Source of the DNA: Desmodus rotundus
Taxonomy: Eukaryota; Chordata; Mammalia; Chiroptera; Phyllostomidae
Reading direction: 5' to 3'
NCBI RefSeq assembly: GCF_022682495.2
Contig: NC_071398.1
Coordinates: forward strand, 14,576,934-14,640,933
Length of the DNA stretch: 64,000 bases
Below, in pieces: positions 26,911 to 35,956 of this stretch. Position 1 is the stretch's first letter; the number at the start of each line of letters is the position of its first letter. Both the position numbers and the translations under genes were made by a program. A model generated the notes under the pieces. The model saw only the letters and a list, made by a program, of their open reading frames with translations. It was not told where the DNA came from and ran no database searches.

Positions 26911-26954
26911 TCTGTCCTTGGCTGTGGAGTCCGCTTTAGGCCCTGGAGGAGCCA
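26779..26954 (-). repeat. Inverted-repeat arm 1, containing EXOC3L1 exon 1
   Basis: The minus strand of this segment is matched nearly base for base by the plus strand of 28088-28264. It includes the EXOC3L1 first coding exon, its donor (G|gtatgag) and most of intron 1. Differences by eye are about nine in the first 150 columns, rising toward the intron-1 end. Confidence 0.9.
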
Positions 26955-28087
26955 CAGCCAAGATGAGAGTCTGGGCAAGGGTCTGGGTTAGAGCAGGTAG
27001 AGTCCTCTGAGCTGCAGGCTCTGTCTAGGCCTCTGTGAGAAGGAGGAGGGAGGCTCCTTCCCAGGCTTCTCAGGAAATGAGAGGGACTTGGGTGTGATGG
27101 GGAGGCACCTGGGAAGCCTCCCTTGCTGGATTTCTCAGTTTTGCCCCTGAAGTCAAGTGAGGAAGGTAGATACAGGTCTCCACTGGACCCCTCTCTTGCT
27201 CTTAGTTGCAGAAGACAGTTTGGTATGGAACTCACCAGGCTGACCAGGCATCCACGTCTCCCTCCTCCGCAAACAGCAAACAGCGTTGGCCTTGAGGATG
27301 GCCCTCTCCCCCAGAGCTCACAGCAGAGCTGGACACTCCCTCCGCTGGCTCACAGGGCTTGGGTGGCTCTGGCCCACACCTCAGCATGCAGCAGAATTCC
27401 TCTTCCCAAGGAAGCCTCTGTCCCACCTCCCTGCCCAGGAGTCCCCTCCTCCCTCCAAGGTCCCTCCCCGCCCCCCCCAAGACCACGTGCGGGAAGGAAG
27501 GAAGCTGAGTCTCCTGCATATTATTCCCAACAGGAAAGAGCATCTGCACTGTGGGAAGGGGTGGGGAGGGCTGGGCCCCACTTCCTTGGGGGAAGGAGCA
27601 TCTGTACTCCCTGTGATTGTTGAGTGTTGACCATCCTCAGTGCTCGGAACAGACATGAACTAGATGGCCCCAACCTGTTGTGCAGAGTGGGGTGTGCAGA
27701 TATGGATGCAGACAACATCACAGCATGAAAACTGGTTGACGGGCCCCTCAGAGAAGGGTGTGCACCTTGCAGAGCAGTGAGAGATCACGGGCAGTGGTGA
27801 AGAATGTGTGTGGTGGGCGATGGCAGGAGAGGTTCAAGGGCTATGAAAGCAGTTTATCTTGAGAGTTAAAGGGGGCCATGGAAGGGAAAACCAGGTAGTA
27901 ACCACCCAAATCCACCCTTCACGACAGACACTTGCTCCCCTAGCTGCCAGGAGTGTGCGCTGCTGAGGTCTCACAGCTGTCTTTCAGTCACTTTTGGGTT
28001 GCAAAGGCCCAGTACCCTTGCCTGGACGTGGAACGTCTTGGAAGGGCCACCCCAGTTTCACAACTCCTAGTAGGATGGGCTGGGTTC
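26955..28087. other. Spacer between the two EXOC3L1 exon 1 copies
   Basis: No coding gene is supported. This stretch should hold the EXOC3L1 promoter or leader. The minus strand has a candidate leader acceptor just before exon 1 (ggctcctccag|ggcc). I see no CpG island and no repeat that I can name. Confidence 0.4.
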
Positions 28088-28264
28088 TGGCTCCTCCAGG
28101 GCCTGAAGTGGACTCCACAGCCAAGGGCGAAATGCAGCCAGCCCTTCCTCCTGGTATGAGCCCTTCTGGGTGGGTTGGGGGAGGGATGAAAGCCAGAAAG
28201 ATGGGAATGGTGGGGTTGGGTCCTCCCTGCCAGGTCTGGTGGAGTTCTGCTGGTCAGCAAGAGG
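28088..28264 (+). pseudogene. Inverted duplicate of EXOC3L1 exon 1 and intron 1
   Basis: On the plus strand this segment repeats the EXOC3L1 exon 1 coding stretch, from the codon after the lost start through ATGCAGCCAGCCCTTCCTCC, the donor G|gtatgag and about 110 bases of intron 1. The codon at the ancestral start is GTG here and GCG in the working copy. No following EXOC3L1 exons exist on this strand, so it cannot make the protein. It is a partial duplicate, oriented toward E2F4. Confidence 0.85.
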
Positions 28265-28930
28265 CCTCTGCTATAACTGCATTGCAGTTTAAACCCTTCT
28301 CTGTCCAATTCTGCTTGTCTTACAAGTGTGGATTTTTCAATAAACTTCCTGCAGGCAGATCTCTGTCAAAGTCTGTTTCCCAGAGAACTTGACCAAAAAT
28401 CAACAATAATAAATAACAAAAATGTTAAAAATAACAAAATGGTCCCAGCAAACACATAATCCTTCCTACACGCTAGGAACTGCTTTAAGTGCTTTACCTA
28501 CATTTGGTCATCGGTAAACATGTCTGCATTGGCTGAAAAGTGGTTGTAATTCCATGGTCCCTGAGCTCTGCAGCGTGGAGACAAGAAAAAGACTAGGCTG
28601 GGGTCAGGGGCGGGGACGGGGGGTTGCAGACCAGAGGACAAACTAGATGTAGTTAGTGCTTATTGTTTGGCTGAGAGCGAAGTAAGATAATGGGGTAGGC
28701 GACCTCAAGACAGTGGGGTAGCTTGTAGGAGCAGGCTTGGGGAAATACAAGGGGTTCACGTGGCAGCGTGGTCCCCTCTCCCGACACGGGTGCTGGGGCA
28801 GAGTTAGTGGTGTTGGGGCAAGCTGGCCAACCAGGAAGGTTCCAGTGACTCCCGTTTCTCTACTGCCGGGCTGTCCACCGACTTCCTCCACAGGTCTCTG
28901 CATCACGTCCTGTCTCTCCGGATCCCTGGG
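28265..28930. other. EXOC3L1-E2F4 intergenic stretch
   Basis: No gene. A piece ending in 'caataaacttcctgcaggcagatctctgtcaaagtctgtttcccagag' (about 28290-28390) looks like the 3' end of an old interspersed repeat. 'cctacacgctaggaactgctttaagtgctttacctac' near 28460-28510 looks like a MIR fragment. Confidence 0.45.
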
Positions 28931-28959
28931 TTGTTTTTGTCCTTTTCGGCGGTTGAACA

Positions 28960-29151
28960 TTTGGTGATAGTCCCCGAAGTTTTGCGGCCCTGCCCGCAGA
29001 GAGGTATTGCTCCGAGTTCCCTAGGAGAGCGCGGGGAGGAAGCGGAAGCAGAGACGCTGGCGCCGGCGGCTGGCGGTGAGGAACGGAAGCGGAAGTGGCG
29101 GCGGCGCCGGCCTGGCCTGGCCTGGCTGAGGGGAGGCGGCGGGCGGGCACG
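28960..29151 (+). promoter_or_regulatory. E2F4 CpG promoter with ETS and YY1 motifs
   Basis: GC-rich stretch with repeated ETS-type cores (ggaagcggaag near 29038, ggaacggaagcggaagtgg near 29080). It ends in CACGATGGCGG, a YY1-like motif that includes the E2F4 start codon. No TATA box. Promoter function is inferred from composition and position. Confidence 0.55.
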
Positions 29152-32100
29152 ATGGCGGAGGCCGGGCCACAGGCGCCGCCGCCCCCGGGCACCCCAAGCC
29201 GGCACGAGAAGAGTTTGGGACTTCTCACAACCAAGTTCGTGTCGCTTCTGCAGGAGGCCAAGGACGGCGTGCTTGACCTCAAGCTGGTGCGGCTCGGGCT
29301 AAGGGGCAACAGTGGGGATGGTGGAACAGGCCTGGGCAGGTAGCGGGAACCCCCGGGGCGGCCCATCGGAGCCCTCAGAGAATAGGCCGCCATCCGTATG
29401 CTTTCTCACAAGTGGGGGCCCTGGAGCTGTTTAATCCATTCAGCTGAGGCAATTGGGTGTCAGCTGTGTGCCAGTGTCGGAGCTGCAGGTGCAGGTCCTC
29501 GTGGCCCTCCCTGCCCGGGGAAAAGAGCATCAGAGCATCAGTTCAGCCTGAGCCAGACTCTTGCCGCCCTGCGGTCCTGCGCCACTGTAATGGCTGGGAG
29601 GAGCGTTGGGACTGTCCAACGCCTTTCCAGACTACTACAGACCAAGTCCCAGGGTACCTGAGGGTACACCTGAGAGTGGGACTGAGCACCCTGTCCCCTG
29701 TTCTCTCTGCCAGGCAGCTGACACCCTAGCTGTGCGCCAGAAGCGGCGGATTTACGACATTACCAACGTGCTGGAAGGTATTGGGCTGATCGAGAAAAAA
29801 TCCAAGAATAGCATCCAGTGGAAGTGAGTGAGGGCACCTGGGAGGGTAATGGGATCCCCTCCCCAGAAGTGTTGGGTGGGGGGCGGAGGGTGCAGGAGAG
29901 AGCAGGGACCATGAGACGCGGAGTTTCTGGCAACCCCTCACAGCCCCACTCCCCGGGCTCAGGGGCGTGGGGCCTGGCTGCAATACCCGGGAGATTGCGG
30001 ACAAGCTGATTGAGCTCAAGGCAGAGATCGAGGAGCTGCAGCAGCGAGAGCAAGAACTGGACCAGCACAAGGTGTGGGTGCAGCAGAGCATCCGGAATGT
30101 CACCGAAGACGTGCAGAACAGCTGATATCCTCCTGGCAGTCCCTGCTCCTGGGGTGTGGGCGAGGGGCCCTCTAGTCCATCTGGGTTTGCTGTGTAGTGC
30201 TCTGGGCCTTATCCCTCTTGAGAGGCTGGTCCTGCAGCTCCTGGCCAGGTCCCAGCCTCCTGCTTCTCTCTAGAGCCCCTACCCCACCTGTGATCCCTCT
30301 CCACCTAGGCCACCGCCCCAGGACCTTCTCTGAGGGCTTGTACGTTAGGTATCTGCTAAAGAGCTTGGTCTTTTCTGTCATCTACCGGCTGTCGCCGTAG
30401 GCAGGGCTTTAGTCGTTCTCCTTAACCCCCACACCTTGGCCTACGTGACTCATGAGGACATCTGCAGATGCTTTGCTGGTGAGCAGAGCCTGAGTGGGGG
30501 GAGATGGGGTGGGGCTGGGCCGAGCCACAGTCCCGAGCAGTGGGTTCAGCATCCAAAGAGAGGTCCATCTCTTAAGAGAGTTCCTGAGGCCTTCCTAAAG
30601 AGGAATCAGGCAGGGTGAGTTCTGGATTTGAGGGTCATTGGGACCCTGTGGAGGCTGAACGTATTGAGAGGATACAAGAATCTTGGACTGAGTTCCTGGG
30701 CCAGTCCCTGTCTACCCTTAGGTTTGGCCTCTGCATCCTTGTTCGTGCGTGCTTGTATTCAGGGGGCAATGATGCCCACTTCCAACCTGTAATTAGTTTA
30801 GTTATGTTATGGATACAGGAACTGCCCCTTCTCCATCTTTCATCCCTCAGACTGGTCCTGGGGAAGGGATGTTGGCTTTGGCCAGAACACCTACACCTAG
30901 GGAGCATCCCTCAGCAGAGGATGTGTGATGCCCATGGCCAACAATTTTTTTGCTCCACATGTTTGAATCCGGATTTTCTGGTTACAGACCCCTGGAATCT
31001 TGGAAGGAGAAAGGCTCTAGTTCTCTGCCCAAGGCACTGTGGGGGATGGGTGAGGCCTACTGTAGGCTCTCAAAGACCATAATGTCCTTCCTTGCTCCAA
31101 GGGACAGGAACCCCCATTCCCAGCTCATATTGAGCCCCTGGGCTCTAACCCATCCTCCTTGATATTCTAGGAGACACCCTCCTGGCCATCCGGGCTCCGT
31201 CTGGCACCAGCCTGGAGGTGCCCATCCCAGAGGTGGGTGCTCATCTCAGGCAGGCAGGGTTGGTTGAGGGTGGATGCTGGCTGTGGAGCCTGATAAGTCC
31301 AGGGTGGGGCGGGGAGGGGGAGGCCTGAGCTTTTGGGTTATCTAGGAGGATGGGCAGCCTGGAGTGGGAGAGGACACGGTGGCTCATGTCGGGCAGGAGC
31401 CAAGCCTGCTTCCAGTTCCACCTGCCCTCCGTCCTCTGTCCCACACCCCCAGGGCCTCAATGGGCAGAAGAAGTACCAGATTCATTTGAAGAGTGTGAGC
31501 GGCCCCATCGAGGTGCTGCTGGTGAACAAGGAGGCATGGAGCTCACCGCCTGTGGCCGTGCCTGTGCCACCGCCTGAAGATTTGCTCCAGAGCCCACCTG
31601 CTGTCTCTACTCCTCCACCCCTGCCCAAACCTGCTGTGGCTCTGCCCCAGGATGCCTCACACCCAAGCAGCCCCCAGGTGACCACCACCACCTGTGTCCC
31701 TGGCAGCACTGAAGCCCAAGGGATGGCCAGTCCAGCAGCTGAGATCACAGGTGAGATGCGACGAGCATCTGGTGACAGAGTGGTCTCTGGGACCCAAGGG
31801 GCGATACCTCTGGGTTGTGGGATGCTATACTCGGAGCCGGCAGAGCCCCTATAGGGGTTGTCCTTTTTCTGGCCCCAGCTGACCTCCCCTTGCTGTGACA
31901 AGGGCGCCCTTTTTAACAGAATTTCTGACTGAGTGAAGGGGCATTAGTGGTGGCAGTTTCCCCCCAGATCCACCTATGTCTCACTTGCCCCAACAGCCCC
32001 TCTTGAAGGGTGGTCACAGCAGCCATGTTGTCCGTGAGTCTCCCCCTCTTGCAGGCCTTATGTCCCCGTCTCCTTCAGTGCCTCATTTCCAGGTTACCTC

Positions 32101-32356
32101 TTCAGGGGTGACTGGCAGTGCCCAACTCTCCTAGGGCCTGGGAGCCAGGGCTGTAGGCGGCCTGACCGTGTGTTTTGTCACAGCTAGCTTCAGTATCCCA
32201 CTTCCTGCCCCCAAGTGACTGGGTTCGTTCGGGGCATGTGGTTGCAGTGAGTGGCGGCCCTGAAACCGATAGCAAGGACAGTGGTGAGCTGAGCTCACTC
32301 CCACTGGGCCCGACAGCACTGGACACCCGGCCACTGCAGTCTTCTGCTCTGCTGGA

Positions 32357-32388
<32 letters not shown>

Positions 32389-34748
32389 GCAGCAGTTCAT
32401 CTGGACCCAACCCTTCTACCTCCTTTGAGCCCATCAAGGCAGACCCCACAGGCGGTGAGTACTTGTCTCATCGGGAGCAGGGAGAACTCAGCCTCAGCCA
32501 GTCCTAGGTCGGAAACAGAACTGGGGCTGGAAACTCAGCTGTCTTAACTCCTCAGCCAGAGCTGGCCAGCACAGGGGCCAGCCCTTGCCATCCACCTTGC
32601 CTAGACCAGAGCTCTGCCAGCCAGAGTGAGGAGCTTGGCCTCTAGATTCAGTGCTGGTGCCTGTTTGTGCCCCTTCCTGGTCTGTCACAAAATTCCCTGG
32701 CCCTGCCTCAAACCCTGACTGCCACCCTTAGACTCAGGTCTCAGGAAGGTGAAAGCACGCTCCTGCGGAAGGGGCTGCGGTGTGGTCCTCAGGCTCCAAA
32801 GACGAGCAGCACCTTCCCGGGAGAGGTAGTGTTATCTCCCTGGGGTCCCATCTCCATCTAGCAACTTGAGTGTGTGCTTTTTCTAGGACTCTTTCTCCCC
32901 AGCCCATAGGCACTGCTCTCCCCTCATTAAATGACACTTTGTCCTCTCTGCCTCCCTCTCTTACTTCCCCTGTCTCCTCTCTGTCTGGACTCTGAGAAAG
33001 CCATCTCCACTCCACTTCATAGATATGCTTGCAGCAGTCAGGACCCCTGCACCCACCCCACATCCCACGCTCTCGATAAGTTGCCCAGCCCTGACCACCA
33101 GCCCCCGCGGGTTTCAAGGTTGCTATGCCCTGGTGGTCTCTTGCTCTGTACTGATGCTTTTTCCTCCTTTGGCTTCAATGATGCCAGCTCTTGGCTCTTC
33201 TCTCACTGGCTTCCCTTCTGACCCCTTCCTGGCGCTTCCTTAAACATTGACACTTCCCAGGTCTCTGTCCCATGCCACATCTGCAGAGGGCCAGATGAAC
33301 CCCTAGCCTCCATCTTGCGCAGGTCTTTCGCCTGGACCCCACCCTTGTGTCCATGTGCCTTCTTCTGCACATCCAGTGTGCACTCCATTCCCACGTGTTC
33401 TCCACCACACTTGCTTTCCCAGTTCCAGCTCCTTCTCCCCCTTCTCCTTCTCCTCCCACATCACGTCTGCTAAGTGAGTTCTGTTCCAGACATCTCTCGT
33501 ATCCTCAACACTCGGGATCTGCCAGCCACCTCTGGCATAAGTTCTTCAGCATCCTCCTCATTACCTCAGTCAACAAGGATCTGTGTGAAGCACAGCCTGC
33601 CTGGCATTTCTGTTTACAGAAGTACCTTTAATAGCTTCCTAAGGCCTGCTGGATAAAACCAGAGCCTCTAAGCCTAGCATAGGATATCCCTTGTGATCCA
33701 GCCCCAGCACTCCTCTCCAGCTTCATTTTTCCCTGCTTTACATGTGCATCCTCCCGCTCAGACCTTTTTAGCAGGGTTATCACCCTGTAGCACTAGACCC
33801 TGTTGAAGTGTCTGCCTCCTCCTCTGCCTGGTAACCCTGCTCAGATGTGGTGTCTGAGCCTGCCACTGAGGAAGTGCCCAGTAAGGGTGGGGGTGGACGG
33901 GGCATCCTGCATCAGGCAGGGCATCCGCCATCAGACAGGGTGTGCATGCTGAGCTCAGAAAGGAAGGGGTCTGCTTGCCCTTCCGCAGCACTTCTGAGTT
34001 AGAAGGGCTGCACCACCGGCAATGAGCCTTTGGTACCCTGGGCTCAGCACTGAGGCATTTGGGTCAGCAGGGGTGATTGACAGTGCCAGTTTGACTTGGG
34101 GCAGGGCCCCCATCTCTTCACTTACGTGGAGCCCCAAGGTGGGTGTTACAGGATCTGAGGAAGTTGGGGGCTAGAGTGGGACCGAGCTGAACCTCTGTGC
34201 CCTTGAGCATGGCTTTCTTTTCTTGTCTTTCAGTTCTGGAACTCCCCAAAGAGCTGTCAGAAATCTTCGACCCCACACGAGGTAGGGCTATGTTTCTCCT
34301 TAGGGCTAGGATGCGGGGCACAGCTTGTTTGGTCTTACAGTGATTTTCTTGCCCTTCTGGGGACCTACGGTTATGGTTGGTACCTGGACAAAGTGTAAAG
34401 GTTCCTGACTGGGGGGTTCCCTTCATGGGCTCTGGTGGGTGGAGAAGCAGTAGCCAGAAACGTAACTGAGCTCTTTCTCCCTCTGCAGAGTGCATGAGCT
34501 CAGAGCTGCTGGAGGAGCTGATGACCTCAGAAGGTGGGTGGCCGAGGGAGGTGGGGGGTGGGTGTGGAGAGGGGGTTGGGTGGCTGTTGGGTAGGGCCTT
34601 GGCCCCAGGCCTCAGTCTGGTACTCTCTGCAGTGTTTGCCCCCCTTCTCCGCCTTTCTCCGCCCCCCGGAGACCACGATTACATCTACAACCTGGATGAG
34701 AGTGAAGGTGTCTGTGACCTCTTTGATGTGCCTGTTCTCAACCTCTGA
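29152..34748 (+). CDS. E2F4: Transcription factor E2F4
   Basis: Ten coding exons: 29152-29286, 29714-29823, 29963-30124, 30435-30478, 31171-31232, 31453-31750, 32248-32454, 34234-34281, 34489-34533, 34633-34748. They give 408 residues (human 413 from memory). The winged-helix DNA-binding domain is at about residues 16-83 ([20 protein letters not shown]). The leucine-zipper/marked-box dimerisation region with DP proteins follows, then a Pro-rich linker, a polyserine run and the C-terminal pocket-protein-binding and activation segment ([20 protein letters not shown]). E2F4 is the main repressor E2F of the p107/p130 DREAM complex in quiescent cells. Intron 3 is a U12-type AT-AC intron. Exon 7 contains the trinucleotide repeat. 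Introns 7 and others hold L2 debris. Confidence 0.97.
30125..30434 (+). other. U12-type AT-AC intron of E2F4
   Basis: The intron starts ATATCCTCC and ends CCACAC; no GT-AG pair would keep the known reading frame (N-S-C-L-A-Y). A near-perfect U12 branch-point element, TCTCCTTAAC at 30417-30426, lies about ten bases before the acceptor, as the minor spliceosome requires. U12 introns are known in the E2F family. A GT-AG gene finder would put a false stop here, because the exon runs into TGA. Confidence 0.92.
32358..32402 (+). repeat. AGC (polyserine) trinucleotide repeat in E2F4 exon 7
   Basis: Fifteen consecutive serine codons, mostly AGC with AGT, TCA and TCT interruptions. The same repeat is polymorphic in human E2F4 and unstable in mismatch-repair-deficient tumours (established knowledge). 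Confidence 0.95.
32900..33830. repeat. L2-like LINE fragments in E2F4 intron 7
   Basis: The stretch resembles the 3' part of L2, with phrases such as 'cttcctaaggcctgctggataaaaccagagcctctaagcctagcatagg' and 'tccagccccagcactcctctccagcttc'. Order and degree of conservation suggest more than one fragment. Boundaries are approximate. Confidence 0.5.
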
Positions 34749-35543
34749 CTGATGGGGACGCCCTGTGTGACTGGGACACAGACTGTCTAACCTGAGGGCT
34801 GCTGCTTGGGGACCTCCCCACACCTCACCCCTCCACAGCTTGAGAGCCACAGACTCCTGGCTTCCCCAGCCTTCCCTCACTGCGGTTCCGGCCATAGCTC
34901 CCACTCCTGCACCCACACCTGTATTGTGCTGGGAGAGCAGGAGAAAGGGGCTCAGCTCCCTCCATGGTGGCGCCAAAATATTTGCCTCTCTTTTTCTGGA
35001 GCCTTCCCCCACTTTGTGTCCTCCCTGTCCCCTCCCTGAGTCCAGGCTCTGCTGCCACCCAGTGTCACTGAATGCGGACCCATGTAAACTCCATAAAGCA
35101 GCTTGTCCAACCCCCACTGTCCCCCCCCTTCCTGCTAGCTCCTCCCCCTCCCAGGAGGGAAGCTGGGGTGGAGTTGGCCACTTGCCAGCACCACTTCTAG
35201 ACTCCTTCACTTCTCCCCACCCCTTCCTTGACCCTAAAGCTTCTGGTCTTCTCTGTCCCCCTTCTGCCTGACCCTTAGCCCTGACAACCTGTAGGTGGTG
35301 ATAGGGGTGCCAACAGGAAGAAACAGAGGTATCTAGCTAGGAGTCTAGGCAGGTGAGTCCCTGAGGATTGGCTCAACCTCCCGCTGCCCCATAGTCCCTC
35401 TCTTGTTTATTCATTTACCCTCATTTAGAGCCATTTGCCGAGATTTAGAAAGATTTGCCGTAATGAATGGATTCCTATATAAAGATTATTTTTATACTTT
35501 TTGCAGCAAAAGGAAGTTGTAATATTTGTACAGTGTCCAAGTG

Positions 35544-35549
35544 AATAAA
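35544..35549 (+). terminator. E2F4 polyadenylation signal AATAAA
   Basis: Canonical AATAAA about 800 bases after the E2F4 stop, preceded by an AT-rich 3' untranslated stretch and followed by TCTGGTCTGGTTC. ELMO3 begins about 400 bases downstream. Confidence 0.85.
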
Positions 35550-35956
35550 GATCGTGCCTAAGGCTATCTCTGGTCTGGTTCTTTGGGTGAGGGGGCCTCC
35601 CTGGGACTGCTGGATTGGTTTTGGGACTGGGTGGGTCACCTTGCTGGAACCAGAGGTGTGGCTGCCCGGCAGCCCTCCCTCCCCGCCCCCACCTGCCTCA
35701 CCTTGGGGTGGGGTGGGGCCTCCTCTTCAGGGCGGGGCGGTGCAGGCGCCGTTCTCCTACCACCAGGAGGACAACCCGGAACTGGCCTCGGCTCCCTCGG
35801 GAAGAACGGAGCGCCTGGCCAGGCGTGGGAGCCTGGGTAGTGAGTGCAGGCCACCGGCATCAGGCTACGGACAGTCCCAAGGGGCCCAGACCAGGTGCGC
35901 TCTCCGCAGGAGGTTGCACTGTTTAGAAGGCAAAGGCGCCCCGCCCCAGCTTGACC

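Noticed and set aside
28643..28960. Minus-strand frame starting MFNRRKGQKQPRDPERQDVM near the E2F4 promoter
   Set aside because: No recognised family, no splice context, and it lies in the E2F4 upstream region; treated as chance.
30123..30125. TGA directly after V-Q-N-S in E2F4 as a premature stop
   Set aside because: It straddles the donor of the AT-AC intron; splicing removes it and restores the known frame.
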